A stretch of DNA of 64,000 nt from Diadema setosum (GCA_033980235.1 CM067066.1:33519180-33583179); one strand, 5' to 3'. Counted from the stretch's first letter, positions 12,676 to 26,420 are shown. The notes: a model not told the origin generated them from the sequence alone. Translations and numbers: made by a program.

Positions 12676-12889
12676 TACTGTAAAACATGATATATTCGAG
12701 GCATGAATTTTTCGCGAATTGGAGCCGACGGCCTTTTTTTGCGGCATGAAATTTTCTCTCGAACTGCCACTGGCATTCAATGCATATAGTGTAGACAAGA
12801 ACTTTCGCGTGCATTTTAATTTCGCGAATCTTTGCACTTGCGAAATTCGCGAAATTAAAATGCATGCGAACATTCCTCGTTTTACAGTA
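12676..12889 (+). mobile_element. TACTGTAAAACATGA MITE (second family), copy 1
   Basis: Inverted ends TACTGTAAAAC; the diagnostic interior is GCGAATTGGAGCCGACGGCC, GGCATTCAATGCATATAGTG and TTTTAATTTCGCGAA. The same order appears at 46629 (same strand) and 32442 (opposite strand). Confidence 0.8.
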
Positions 12890-15800
12890 ATGATCAAAAG
12901 TATAATACCATGTATATGTGTGCATTATATTCACTGTCTCTCTGGCTTAACTGTGTGTAAGTCTGGGTGAATGACAGGGCTAATGAAAATCAACCAATTG
13001 ATTACAGAAACTGGGCATGCAGGTCAGTTTGTGGCCTAAATTCTGACCACTGTGCTGTGAATCAACTGCACCTGACTGAATACCAGATGTGGACAAGGTT
13101 ACTCTATACTGAAAGTGAAATCTAAGTAATTTGTAATCTCTGATTTAGTACAAGCGACAAAAATTCAGAGGAATTCCCCTTTCCGTGTGGCAGTTTCAAG
13201 TATCCAGTATTACTTAAAACCTGCTAAAAAGAAATATACACAATGTTTGTCCCAGTTTGGGAGCATGTCAAGTCACATTCACTTCATGAGAACTGGACAC
13301 TTCAAAAGAAATTCCCCTAAGTAGTCAGCAATGACTCTTCCACGTCACATTAGCTTTCTATGTATTGGACATACGATACTGCCGTCTACTTGAGGGACAG
13401 TAAAAACCACCTAACAAGCAATTCCACGAAAAGACACTTAATATGCCAATAATGCGACACTTCAAAATTACAGCACATTGTTTTGCTCTGGGCTCTGCAA
13501 CTGCGTATCATGTGATACATGATACTTGTGCTACTATACACGTTTTCAGCGTGTTATTAATGAAAACTGGAATTAGTTGTGATAAAGGCATTTTACCTGT
13601 ACAAGCAATAAGAAGCGTTGCACTAGATTAATCCGAAGATGGCTACAATGAATAGTTAAGAAGGACAAATAGATGAAGGAAAATAGCTAATCTCATCAAA
13701 GATTTCCCCTCCCTAAAATGGCCTTTTTTATGCTTCTATCTTACAGATTTATAGTAGGAAACATTCACAAAATGAAAAAACGCAAGAATATTCCCACCTT
13801 GGAGATGATAAACATTGCATCTGATTCTTTTCCAGGAAGCAATATTTTCACAAGTTATCAATTTTCCAAATGTCAGTCAACTCTTGAATTCATGCAAGAA
13901 GAAAGAAAAAGAAAAAAGAAATCTCAGAAAATGTGGCTGTATCCTCTCTACCACAGAATATTGTTTTAATGAGATTTTTATTTATTTTTTTCTGTATGAT
14001 TACAATTTTGATTTTTTTTTTTTTTTGAAGAAATAAGCATACATAACAACTTTGAAATGTCAGCCATCAAATTTTCTCCCCCCAAAAAAACCAAAAACCC
14101 TGTAAAAACTAGCAAAAACCAAACATAAACTGAGGACTGAAGAACACATCTGCGCAGCTGGTATCCTCTCTACAATCAAAATATGTCAGGAAAGAGTTGC
14201 AAAATCACTCACTGAATGCTAGTTTTAATATTCTGTGTAACAGACTTTTTCCAGTCACTAGTTCAAATCTACAATAAGAATAAGAAGAAAAGTCTCAACT
14301 TTGCTATGTTGTCCAAGAACTTTTTCTTGCTTTAACAAAAAGACATGAAAAACTTACTAAAATAACATATCTAGAGGCAATCTTAGTAACAAGAATGTAT
14401 ACACACCTCCACTGACAGAGAAGCATGCATATCATTATCACAGCATTCCTATGAAATAAAAACAACACCCTGTTATCACTGATTCACGAAGAGTTTCTCA
14501 GAAAGATTATCTGATATACCCGAGAGATTACGTTTGCAAAGTGGCTTTGCGGCGCTAAGTGACAGAATCTTCTCTGCTGCTTGGTTTTTGAAAAAGGACA
14601 GACACGCTTTCATGCATATGCACCTTACTTAGAAACGATAACCCTTGAAAAAATGGGATTATACATTGAACAGTGCAGTTTTGGGTAATTTCCATAAAGA
14701 GGGAAACAAATGATTTGGTACCATAAGAGTATATTCTTCCTCCAATGATAAGACATCATGTGACATAAGTGCAACCATAGTTTGTGTCAGAAAAAAAAGG
14801 ACAATAACATAGATATTGATTTTGTGACTAGCTCTCCCCCCCCCCCAAAAAAAAAAAAAAACAACAACAACAACAAAACAACAAAAAGTTTAAGACACAG
14901 ACATTTGTGTTGGTGTGATTTGCTTCATTTCTTTTCAAAGCATCTAAGGATAATGATTGCAGAAAAATTTGCATATCAACTATCTTTTACTGTGACCTTT
15001 CGAATACAAGTTTCTCTCTTGTTGTCTATGCTTTTATTATAAACTAATCAGGCTGTAGTTACGGTGGTAGTGGACTTCTGAATAAAAAAAAAGAAATGAA
15101 AAGAGTTCACATTAAATAGAAAGTACTAATAAAAAATTTTGTACTTTTACAAAAGAAGCACAGTGACATTACTTGATGAAATTACATCTAATAATGTGAA
15201 TACTGGAAAAACAACTTAAAGATAAGTGCATTGATTGAAAATTTGCAATGGCTTCTTCTATTTTCATTATTTTCTGGACTATTATAAGAAATATTAGAAC
15301 AGAAAACATTATCCTCCAACAAGCTTTTTAATCCTTTGCATACATTGTATAACTAGCTCATATGTTCAACTTTGGCAGTCTGTAACATCATAGGTATGTA
15401 CATATTTTGTACATAAAATTGCTACATGGAGTAGGATATAATACTGATACAAACAATCACTTCATAGCAAACGCTTGTGGATTACAACTACTGTTATCGA
15501 AATACACGTAATGTAATAAAAATTAGACATGAATTGGTTCCCACAAAATTATCACAAGTTTTTCCATAGTTTCCTATCTATTGAATTTTGCACACACAAT
15601 ACACATTTATACACATGTACACACAACCATAAGAATGTTAGATATGTCCAATCACTTACTCCCACATATATTACTCAAAGCAGGGTGCAGGTGCAACTGT
15701 GTATTGAGTCTGTTCACTCCGGAACACACACCTCTTCAGTCCACACCTGTTCCAATTACTGTACTTGTAACTTTGCAATTTTATGGTCTTGACCACATAC

Positions 15801-15939
15801 GCTTTTCCCGGAAATGCCATCAGTTCCGGGTAGGAGCATCAAATCTCATGGTCACTCAGGAAAATATTCAGAAGTGGATTACACTTATAGTGAGTTACAC
15901 AATTTGGAATTGAAAAAAAAAAATACTTGGCTGTAAATA

Positions 15940-16676
15940 GTTACGTTCAGACGGCAGGCCCTAACCTCGAGGTTAGGAAACCTCGAGGTTTAGCTCTTGC
16001 CCCCTAACTACGACGTGTGTCCACACGGCGAATCTTAACCTCGAGGTAAAGCTTCCCACAAAACCGAAGTTTCAGCCCACACTGCTAACAAGACGTCTAT
16101 TTATTCTTTAGTCCAACCCTGTCGGACTCACTTACAGGTACGTACCACTCTTGTTTTCTGTCATGGTATGCAGAGATAGCACTGCACTGATGACTTAATG
16201 CCTTTAAGAAGATATTCGTCGTTTTTATTGTCATTTTATTCGTCATTTTTTTAGCGTCGGAGAAGAATATAGAATACAGTAGCGAGTTCGACGTGTTCAG
16301 TTTCAGAGATCAAGCGCATGGGAAGAAAAGATGATGTTGTGTCGTGCGTCATAGGTTTTTCACGTGTAGTGTATTTGTGGTGTACGTTTGGGAGGTTGAC
16401 CCGGAAGCAGAGGGAAATTGTGGGGGCTGGAGTTTACGGCGAGGTCACTCTTAACTTCGAGTTCGTTGTTTTTTGTGTCCACACGGTGCTTAACTACGAG
16501 TGGGGACCCCCCGCGGCTCGTGGTTAGAGCGCTAACCATAAGATTTCTCGTGGCTCGAAACATCGAGCAAACCTCGAGGTTTGCTAACTACGAGTGCGTC
16601 ATCACGGTCCCTAACTACAAGCTCTAACCTCGAAGTTTCCTAACTTCGAGGTTAAGGGCTCCCGTCTGAACGTAAC
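15940..16676. mobile_element. 737-bp GTTACGTTCAGACGG MITE
   Basis: Ends GTTACGTTCAGACGG and CCGTCTGAACGTAAC are perfect inverted repeats. They are followed by CCCTAACCTCGAGG-type words repeated head-to-head several times at both ends. The interior is CpG-rich and has short ORFs on both strands with no domain. TA flanks the left end; the right end has TTA. Confidence 0.8.
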
Positions 16677-16949
16677 TTATGTAATGCTTTGAAATTTCTA
16701 GACTGAAAACGCGCCAAAACAAAATCAACAGAATGTGACCCCAGATACCCTACTGTGCGGTCCTGCGGCGAGTTGCATTATGGGATTTTAAAAACTGACG
16801 GTGTCTCTGTGTACCACTCACAGACACCATGCACAGCAAATTATCGCTAGAGTTGGTTTTTGTCTTCGCCGAACGAGTTCGAGCAGGGGACTATAAAACG
16901 GGCTCCGTACGTGTGTGTGTCCTTGTGTGCGTCCGTGTGTGATCAAAAT

Positions 16950-17600
16950 GTTCAATTTGCTACTTCTCTGTCATTTATGAGCCAATTTTGATTCTGTTTG
17001 CTTTATATGATAGCACTACATGAGAGCTTTGAAACTTCTACACAGAATTTCGGTTGAGATCTTTGACCTTGACCTTTGACCTATATTGTACATTTTGCTA
17101 CAAAAATGCTACTCCTTCGCCATTTCTAACCCAATTTCGATTCCGTTTGCTTTATGTGATGGCACTAGGTGAGGGCTTCAAAACTTCTACACAGAATTTT
17201 GACCTTTGACTTCCTTGACCTTTGACCTCGATTTTTGACCTGTATTGTACATTTTGCTACAAAATGCTACTCCTTCGCCATTTCTAACCGGATTTCGATT
17301 TCGTTTGCTTTATGTGGTGGCACTAGGTGAGGGCTTCAAAACTTCTACACAGAATTTTGACCTTTGACTTCTTTGACCTTTGACCTTGATTTTTGACCTG
17401 TATTGTACATTTTGCTACAAAGTGCTACTCCTTCGCCATTTCTAACCCAATTTCGATTCCATTTGCTTCATGTGATGGCACTTGGTGAGGGCTTCAAAAC
17501 TTCTATACAGAATTTTGACCTTTCACTTCTTTGACCTTTGACCTTGATTTTTGACCTATATTGTACATTTTGCTTCAAAATGCTACTTCCGGCGAGGACA
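16950..17600. repeat. 158-bp tandem array with DR1 motifs
   Basis: GCTACTCC-type unit starts at 17108, 17266, 17424 and 17582 give an exact 158-bp period; an older, diverged unit starts at 16959. Each unit carries a perfect TGACCTTTGACCT (17070, 17216, 17374, 17532), which on the other strand is the AGGTCAAAGGTCA direct repeat recognised by RXR/HNF4/COUP-type nuclear receptors. Further TGACC half sites sit between them. Binding is inference. Confidence 0.85.
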
Positions 17601-17649
17601 TATATTACGCACCGCGTAATTTCTACTTTTCCTTGTTTTTTATAAAACG

Positions 17650-17817
17650 GGGGGTGTTTTATAAAGCTGTTCGTAAAGTTACGGACGACATAAGAATGGC
17701 TGGTGATCAGTTCTTGAGGTAAATTATGGAAATTCTGATAAGTATAGCACATCAGAACTGATCACCAGACGTTCTTAAGTCATTTGTAACTTTACGAACA
17801 GCTTCATGAAACAGGGG
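17650..17817. repeat. Foldback repeat with GCTGTTCGTAAAGTTAC arms
   Basis: The left arm has AAGCTGTTCGTAAAGTTACG and CTGGTGATCAGTTCT; the right arm carries their complements in mirror order. The ends are G-rich on one side and C-rich on the other. It lies directly after the 158-bp array. Confidence 0.75.
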
Positions 17818-18042
17818 CCAGGACTTATTTCCCCATCACAATGCCTATAGGCAGAGATAGCTACTTTGTTGTGTTCAGATAACTACTTTGTTGTGTTCAC
17901 AGACAAGAATTATCAGTTTTCGCATCGTGTTCCATAAATCAATTTTCACAAACTGTTCATTTCAGGTGCGCACAAAAGCAGCTGTAGTATGCAGGAACCA
18001 GCAGATTGCCAAAATAAATGTACTAAACCTGCATTCAGACTA

Positions 18043-18844
18043 GGGCCGTGTTCATGCGAATTTCGTAGCCAGAATCACAAACATGAATCATGGTTCAAAA
18101 CGGCGTTTCAAATCACGGTCTCAGCAGAAGAGCGTTCATGCGGGCTTTCGCAACGCTGATTCTGGCTCAGCTCATCCTTTGCCATTGTGCAGCGCACTGC
18201 GCAGTTTGACCTTGTCTATAAAGTCTCTGCAACTCGAGCCAGACCTTATTCCAACTGTACATACCTTTACGCTTTTATTTCCGTGAATACTTTCTGATAA
18301 GCTGTGGCACTTTGGCTCTGCCCACAGATCGAGGAACAGATCGAGGAATAATCCTAATTCTTCGTCTCTCCAATTGTTTCCCTTGGTAGACACAGCGCTG
18401 CAGTCATTACTTTAATCAACTCAATCGGAGAGTAATTACATGTATTATTATATTAAACAGTTAACATTAGATACTAGCATAGAATCGGCGTATGGCGTTG
18501 ATGTAAACAAACAAGTGCAAGTATGGTACCAAAACACACGATTCATAAGGTGTACACAAGCGCACGAACAGAACTAGAAGCTGTGGGATACCCCATGAGA
18601 CACGCATGCGCACAGCGCACAATGACGTCATAGAATCATGATTGAAATCACGGTTGTGTTCATGCGGTTTCTGCGATCGTGATTCTGGCAGAAGCATGAT
18701 TCAAAACACCCTTTTTTTCCGCGTTTCAGATCGGCGTTTTGAAACGCGTTTAAATGGAAAAATCGCATGAACGAAACGCAACTAAACACGTTTAGCGACT
18801 GAACGTGTTTAGAAACGCAATTCTAGTTTCGCATGAACACAGCC
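18043..18844. mobile_element. GGGC..GTTCATGCGA foldback element, copy 1 (uninterrupted)
   Basis: Ends GGGCCGTGTTCATGCGAA and, inverted, GGCTGTGTTCATGCGAA, with TA outside both (18041-18042, 18845-18846). The subterminal zones repeat AATCATGATT- and CGTTTCAAA-type words. Copy 2 at 41825 aligns throughout and carries a 1.06-kb insertion, so this copy gives the empty site. Confidence 0.8.
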
Positions 18845-19599
18845 TAGGTGGCGCACCTCTGAGATGGTCAGGATAGATCTCATCTCTATTATGAATGACC
18901 ACCCACACTACTATAGACTGTCCCCAACCTGCGGGGACCATTGTGATTTGGACAGTCTCCTCTGTGGCCCCACTGGCGCCTCTTGTCATTGTCACTTTTT
19001 TTTTTAGCGATCACGCCTGTTTGTTTTAGCTTTTGCTCTTGGTATCTCCTTTTTCTAAGCCATATGATTCTATTAGCTTATAACAAAGTTCACCTATCTT
19101 TGACAGAGCTACCAAGTCTCACGCATTCAAGCATTTAGGGTCTGTCTCACGATCTCACGCATGGCACCCTTTTTTCTCACGCATCAGGTGAAATCTGCAA
19201 CTTTGGCCAAAAATAGGGAGCATAGCTCAAAGGATGAAAGTGATAGTTGCAATTGAAGGTATAATTTCTATTTTGTCTTTCAAAATAAGTAGAAAATGGT
19301 TACTTAAGTATGCACCAGATCGCATCATTAAGAGCTAATAATTAAAAAAAAAGCTCCCTACCATGGGAGGGGGACACCCCCTAATTCACGAGCGCATGCG
19401 CGCGAGCGCCGAGACACCTAGTCATGAAAATCTCACTCATAAAAATTTTTTGAACTTGGTATCACTGCTTTGAGTAAAATACTCGATAATGCTGTCAGTG
19501 CAATCCTCTCTCAAAAAGAGCAAACAGTACATAGGGGATGGGGACTGGGACTGGGATTGGCTATGTAGGTAACAGGGAAAGATTTCTAGAGTTTTTAAC

Positions 19600-19808
19600 A
19601 TTATGCCAATTGAGTCAGTCTTATGTCTGCTTCTATACGATTGTTTCTTCCAGTTTGACTTTGTATGTACAGTTATTTATCGTGTACTATTTCCTGTTCT
19701 TGACATTTTAAGCACCATCATTAACACATATGCAAAAATCCTGAATTGAATTTCCTGTAATTTTTTCAATGGATGATTAAAACTGAATTGAATTGAATTG
19801 AATTGAAT
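19600..19808 (+). mobile_element. 3' end of a non-LTR retrotransposon with (AATTG)n tail
   Basis: A 3'-UTR-like segment ends in a TTGAA/AATTG pentamer run at 19784-19808, the usual terminal repeat of CR1/L2-clade LINEs. No coding part is attached, as expected of a 5'-truncated copy. Confidence 0.5.
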
Positions 19809-20090
19809 TAATCTCAACAACCAATCAGCACTCCTCCCATCAGCAAATCAGCACTTTGTGTACAAAATACAATGCTGTAAAAAGAGCATACTATGGAAAA
19901 TCCTCATGCATATAAAGTCAGCACTAGATAAAGCGCACAGATGCATCGTACCAAACCAAGTGTAAAATGTTTACATTCGGAGCAGCCGCCAGCAAAAATG
20001 AAAAAAAAACAGCAAAAATGAAAAAAGAAAAAAGTAGTTTCTTTGACATCCGATTTCACATGTATGCAGATTGGAGGAGTTCAGCCGGGC

Positions 20091-20300
20091 ACTATCAGTG
20101 GATATTTTTGCGCGACTAATTTTTCATGCCCATCTGGGAAAGAAGAGTTACGCGTGTTTTTAATTCCGCGGAATCCAGACATCAACTACTGGAACATATG
20201 GCAAGCAAAAATATTCATGTTCTTTTATTTTTGCGCTGATTTCCGATTGTGCTAAATGCGCGAAAATTTCAACACCGCAAAAATTTCCACTTTTACAGTA
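20091..20300. mobile_element. TACTGTAAAAGTGGA family, copy 4
   Basis: The right end AAATTTCCACTTTTACAGTA is intact; the left end CACTATCAGTGGATATTTTT is decayed. GTGTTTTTAATTCCGCGGAA and CGCGAAAATTT match copy 1. Confidence 0.7.
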
Positions 20301-20833
20301 CGAGTCCAAGGACACTCTCCCTTTCAAATTTTGTCTCCGAACCCAACAAGTTTTGCAGGGACCAGAGGTCCCCTTGAGCATCCGCACTACGCTTTTACAG
20401 CCTTGGAACAGTCCAGCAAAGCAGGACTTTCCATAAGAAGTATTATAAAATGGGTTCAAGAATGTAGCCAATTGGAAGTGCTGAAATGAGTCACGTGTGC
20501 ATGTATTAATTTCTCACTAACATGCACGGCCTGACGTCACAATGTTTACACTAGCAGTGCGCTACTATACGCACTGTCAATCCTGTAAACAACTTCTAGT
20601 TCGGGCTGCCTGGCCTCTCTTGTGTGCATAACATGTGTGGCGTACGTATACTCTTATACGTACAGTACTTATATGTGCGGGATTTCCGAGTGTGACGTGC
20701 GTAAATGTTTGGGACGAACATCTTCGGACATCTTGACTCTTCAGCGAGTGCTACATGTAGCTGACTGGTATTGACCAACAAAGGTACGTGAAAAATGCTG
20801 TTATGAGTGTTAGTTTTCGACCCATTTTATAAA

Positions 20834-21006
20834 ACAAATGATGCACAGGATTATTTCATGGTGTTAGTGGAGATGCAGCTCACTCTCAGGTATTTACAAT
20901 GTAGTGCAACATGCACTCAGCTTCGCCTCGTGCATGTTTCACAATTGTAAATACCCTCGAGTGCGCTACATCTCCACTAATGCACTCTATCCTGTGCATC
21001 ATTTGT
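20834..21006. repeat. 173-bp foldback, ACAAATGATGCACAGGAT ends
   Basis: Perfect 18-bp inverted ends; pairing continues through GTTAGTGGAGATG and GGTATTTACAA to a small loop near 20915-20925. Confidence 0.8.
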
Positions 21007-21569
21007 ATAGCACCTAGTCAGAACCAAGGGTAAGAAGCTCTCCCATGTCTCTAATGCCCTTAACCTTGCTAACAGGGCTCGGTCCTATTGGGAATGGAAA
21101 TAGGCTACCTACACACTGAAACTATGATTACAAAGAACTGCACCGGAATTCAGAGAAATCCTCTGGCCTGACATTGTCTGTTCGCTGGATTTTCAAAGCA
21201 TTTCCGCATGTAACTTCCAAGAACGAAGTGTACGAAAGGGGCCATATTGCGGAAGTCAGATGAACATAGATTTAAGGCACAATTACAATCACAACAGTAG
21301 AACATACATGTATAATATATATTCCATAAAAAGTATCATGATGGGCAATCAATGAGTAATCAGAGGAAAATGCATTCTACAAATTGTACCTCAGAGTTCC
21401 TTCCAAATCAAGCCTGGCCAAATTTGGTTTGTTCATGTATTAAGTCAGACAAAACACACATATCAATTTTCTGTGGTGAGTGCTCTCACTGGAAAATGTC
21501 CCGAAAAAACAATATTCATGCAAAAGCTAGGAAAAAAAATTCCCGTGTGTGATTTTTCTTGCACTGTTC

Positions 21570-22155
21570 AATTAAGGGTAGTTCTGGGTAAGGTTTGTAA
21601 ACTCATACATACGTATATATGCCAGGTTTCATTTGGATACCTTTAACGGTTCTTAAAGGGATGGTATAGTAATGGTTGAGGTGAGGATTCAGCTTTTATC
21701 TTTTGGCGACATACTTAGAAACCACTTCATGAAATTTTAAAGAGGATACAATTCTAAGGGGAATTCAAATTTTATTTAGTGAAAATTGGTTTTGAAATTG
21801 CTAAGATATCCAAAAAACAAAGTAAAACTAAATGGTCTTAACGATGGGCCTCACCTTTTACTAGGATTGCTTTGTTTTGGAAATCTCAGCCATTTCAAAA
21901 CCAGTTTTCATTAAATAAACTTTGAATTCCCCTTAATATGCTCTTTCATACTTCATAAGAGATCTCTTATTATCTCAGAAAATCATCATCAAAAAACATT
22001 GGAAACCTGAAGTCCCATCTCAACCAAAACTGTACCGTCCCTTTTTAAGTTACGCTGTCCACAAAACTGATTATGGACGGAAGGACGGCAAGATGGACAG
22101 ACAACCCGAAAACAAAATGCCTCTGGTACCACTTAATGGTGGTGGCATAAAAAAG
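21570..22155 (+). repeat. GACGGAC/GGAGGCATAAAAA repeat, split by a TTAA foldback
   Basis: The left part (21570-21656) ends in a target-like TTAA. The right part resumes at 22045 with AAGTTACGCTGTCC, a GGACGG-rich run and a GGTGGTGGCATAAAAA terminus. The same repeat without the insertion is at 34100-34714, which shows GGTTTTTTAGTTACGCTCTCC at this point. Confidence 0.7.
21657..22042. mobile_element. AGGGAT foldback, copy 3, inside another repeat
   Basis: It starts AGGGATGGTATAGTAATGG and ends CTGTACCGTCCCT. TTAA lies at 21653-21656 and, after two extra T, at 22045-22048. The internal palindrome (GTGAAAATTGGTTTTGAAAT and its complement) matches copies at 9571 and 46963. Confidence 0.85.
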
Positions 22156-25100
22156 ACAAAAATCATATGCACTCATAAGAGTAAGTTTTACTTTTCCTGC
22201 CCATTCTTATGGCTTTCCTTGTGTTCCAAGGTGTAATTTGTATTTAGGCTAAACACGACATTTACATTGGACAAGAAGTTGGGCTGAAATTTCACAGAAT
22301 TGAAAATTCAAAAAAATGTAAACACTCAGGAACCGATGCATGGCACTCAGCTGAAAGCTTAGTCTGCCAAATCAGCAGTATGCATTGTACCAATGCAAAC
22401 AATTCCTCGTTCCATTCCCATGCCATGGAGTATCATCCATTCCAAGATTCCACTCCCTTCCGGTAGTATCTTGGAAAAACTGTGTCAGGATCTGGTAGCT
22501 GATCAAATCCATAAAATGTTCTGGGAATTATGCTGAATAAACAGCTTTTCTACTAAAACAAGAAAATGCTGGCAAGGTTGAAGCCCATTAAGTTTTTACA
22601 AACTACTAGCAAGGACAGCAACTCATAAATGCATGCATTTTACTCCAAAATCATTAAACATATTTCCTTGAAATTGATAAATAAACCCACTTTCTGTTCT
22701 TTTTTTTCTTCTTTCATCTAATGCCATAATGCCACCACTTTTTTCGTCGTGCAATTCTCACAGACTTTGCAGTCGTATGATTCCGACACCTAGTGCTGTG
22801 GATCAATTAATTATTTTGATCGGTATCACTGTGTTAATCTGACTGTCGGTGTTGGAGCTCAATTTAAGGCCCTTGTTTGGGAAATAGCACTAGCACTAGC
22901 ACCAGTGGACAACCTCCAGGTAGGAAATGGAGGACCTTTGGAAAGATGTTATGCTTCACTGTCCAGGGTAGACTCGACTCAGGGTAACATCCAGAAGATA
23001 CCCGGGTAAACTGTCTGTTAAAACGCTCTTGAGGTAAATCTTACCTGGAGAAGCTACCCGGATGATGCCACTTTAGCCTGAAGTATTGATACAACCAATG
23101 CACGCACTTTATGCTATGGGTCTAAGATTACTACCAGCCTGTTCTGGTTGTTAACAATACTGTTGATTTTATGATCTCTATATTTATTCACAGAAGATTA
23201 AAAATTATTCTATTTTTCAGAAACAAGAAAATTGTGTTTACACTGTAGATGTAATTTTACAGAAGAAAGCAGTGATCTAAATGTCTATGTAGATAATACA
23301 TGCCTGTACTAATACACATATGCACAATTGTTTGCTACTGTTCTGTGCTGTGCACAAGACTGCAAAGCCGATGAGGTGATGTGTCAGTGACACATATTCC
23401 CGGCTATGCATATCTGTAACAAGCTGGCCAGGGACAGCCGAGGATTCTAAGTAATGTACCCGGAAAAGATATTTCTGTTAAGATGGTGCAGACATCATTC
23501 ATCCCGAATTGTGATTATTACCAAATGGATTGGTAACATACATATGTTTTGTATCTGGAGAACATCCGGAGAACATCCGGAGAACATCCAGGTAAAGTCT
23601 GTTCAGACATGGTATAGAATAGAAATGCTTTTGATAAAAAACAGAGAATACCCTATTTCCCACTATGGGTGGTACGCCAGTTTCTCTGAATTTTGCTTGG
23701 TTACAATTTCTCTGATGTGAGCATTTTCTGTATATAATTCAATATCTTTAAAAATATCTGCATGCTATTTTTTCCCCGATCATTTAGTGGATGCAAAATC
23801 AGGAAAGGAGAACTTTACAAAGGAGTACATTAAACAGTAACACTGTTTTGCAAGTTACACAGCAGTACACTTGGAATATAGTCTTTCCAAAATGTGGAAA
23901 ATTTAATCCTCAATCATTTAAGTTTCAAAATAGTACTCCTCATTTTTTTTTTTCCAGCATTGAAGTTATGTAATATCACATATCACTGCTGTGTGTGTGC
24001 ATGTATCATATGTAAATACATCTACATATATGGACTCAAATAGAGATGTAGGACTTTAGAATGGGGTAAAACTTCAATTGAAGGGAATGTTTCCACACTC
24101 TATCTATATCAAAGCAAAATATTTGTTAAAGTTGGCAAAATGTAACACATATTGATTCCACAGCTGATTCAACCTACAAATCACACTTTCTATTTTCCTT
24201 TTATTAAATGCAACCTGCTTTCATCTTTTGCTCATAAATGCATATTTGATATTTCTGATTCTGAGAGGCCGGGGGAGGGGGAGCCTGTGCATTTCAAAAA
24301 AAAAAAAAAAAATCTACAATTTGTGAAACCTTGAAAGAAATAGATGAATAAATACCAAAAATCTAGCTCTCGTAATTTCCATACCGATGTTCAATACCTT
24401 TGTATTATATATTTCTACACCTTTAACTATCAATGATTAAATAATTTCATGAAGTATGAAGAAAACTATCAAAGCTCATTTGAGCAGGGTCCTTAAACAC
24501 CCCAGCCCCTTAAATCCCCCTCCTCTCTCAACTCATCCCCCTCATTTTGGAAGACACAATTCAACCATGGACAGGCACTGCTGCAGATGAAGAGCTGCAA
24601 ACATATGGTAGACAGAGCCTGATGTTGGGTGGAATGCAGATTTCGTGGAAATGTGATAATTATATACGGGGCAAAACATGCAGAAGGCTATTATCGTGGA
24701 AAGGCTACAATATATCTGGGTGCTACATGTGACCTTCGAAGGGCTCGGCGAACCTCACTGTCAGCAAATTCGTAAAATGGGCGTGAAATAGGGGGCCAAG
24801 CTTACCGACATTCCCAGAAGCACCTGCATTTTCTTCGGAATACACGAATATAAATGTCAGAATGACGAGAGAAGAACAAAGGCAAAGGATACAAGTAAAA
24901 GAATGGAGAGCCAAGTGGAATCACGGAGACAGACATAGTCGGAAACAGAACATCAGCCAGAAGAGAGCTGGAAAAAGGAAGTGCACTGCATACAGATCAG
25001 CAGAAGGGGAATACATGTACCTCACCGCTTCCACAAACCTTGCAGACCCCCTGCACGGTTTCAAAGTTTGTGTGCCCCTTTTGTAACCCTGAAAATTAGA

Positions 25101-26389
25101 TTCCCTCTAGAAGCTGGTTTAGCCATAGAAGATAATTCAGACCTTTCCTCAGAATAATGACACTGGAAACTTCTTCAAAACAGAAGAGGAAACAGTAAAA
25201 CAGGTTTCCAGTGAATCTATTAAAAAAAAAAAAAAAAAAACACACACAAACAAACACACCAATCCAGCCATTTCCTTTGTACAAAGGGGAGCATATTTTT
25301 AACTGGGGTCATATTCTTCTTCTTTTTTTTTTTTATTTCTCCCTTAAAAACTCTGAAGTGTATTTAATACCATAACACTTCATACTCAATGTTGGAAAAC
25401 TTTATTCTTTAACATAATATGCAAAATTCTGTGACGTTTGGAAAAGGGATACAATCTTCACATGATTTCAGAATTTCATACAGAACAGTTAATAGTATAC
25501 AGATATGGGCTGCTTTTGGGGGCATTGTTGATATTACTGATGCAAGGGACCTCAACTCCCTGCTTAAACCCGAGGAGCTCGCTCCAATTGGTTGAGAGTA
25601 TACATGTGACACAGCATTTATTTTGACTGTTCGTTAGTAAAGTATAATGACCAATCACTAGTACTTTTTACATAGCAATGGTGACCAGGTGAGATTTCAT
25701 CGTTTCACTTAGACATAAGCATGGACCTACATAGGTCCATGACGTAAGTAAGTAAGAAGAGACCACGGACCTACGTCCATGGAGAGACAGACGAGGACAT
25801 TGCAGACACTTCACGGAAATAACAAATAAAATGGCTTGTCATGGTTTTATGATGTAATCATAGTTACTTCATGCACATACTTTTCAAGGAATTACATTTT
25901 CTTCAAGATTTCCGACAGTTTTGACTGATTTCCTCCCTATACTTCCTTAAAAATTATATTATACACTGCAAAGAGTCACATACATCATGTATTTCTTAGT
26001 GCTGGCATGAGTGTTTGTGAGACTTCACCCAAAAGTTTGTCATGGATTCAAGTTCAAATCGCGAGAGGGTATGACTTTCGTTAATTGCGCAATGTATCTA
26101 CAGTATCACTGGATTCAACCAACAGTTCCTTGATCAGTGCAAATGAGTAATTTAAAGTGAATGCAACTCTCATGGAAAGGTGCATGTATGAAAGTAGAAC
26201 ACTACCTTCCAAGAACAAATGTGGGACCTTTGTGGTTTAACACTCATTTTACTTTGGGATGACAATCTCTGGCTCCGAGGTGCTAGCAACTTGTGTATCA
26301 AGTGATCAGATGATATAGAAGAGATGCACAATCCTTTTCCATGCTTTAAAAAAACAACTGAACAACAAACAAACAAACAAAAACAAACA

Positions 26390-26420
<31 letters not shown>

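Noticed and set aside
16318..16627. Overlapping ORFs on both strands
   Set aside because: They lie in the CpG-rich interior of the 15940-16676 MITE and have no recognisable domain.
23554..23590. Possible CRISPR-like spaced repeat
   Set aside because: Repeats abut without spacers and the genome is eukaryotic.
24723..24914. Minus-strand 63-codon ORF with a hydrophobic, signal-peptide-like start
   Set aside because: There is no splice or promoter context and no homology I can recognise, and short hydrophobic ORFs are expected by chance in AT-rich DNA.
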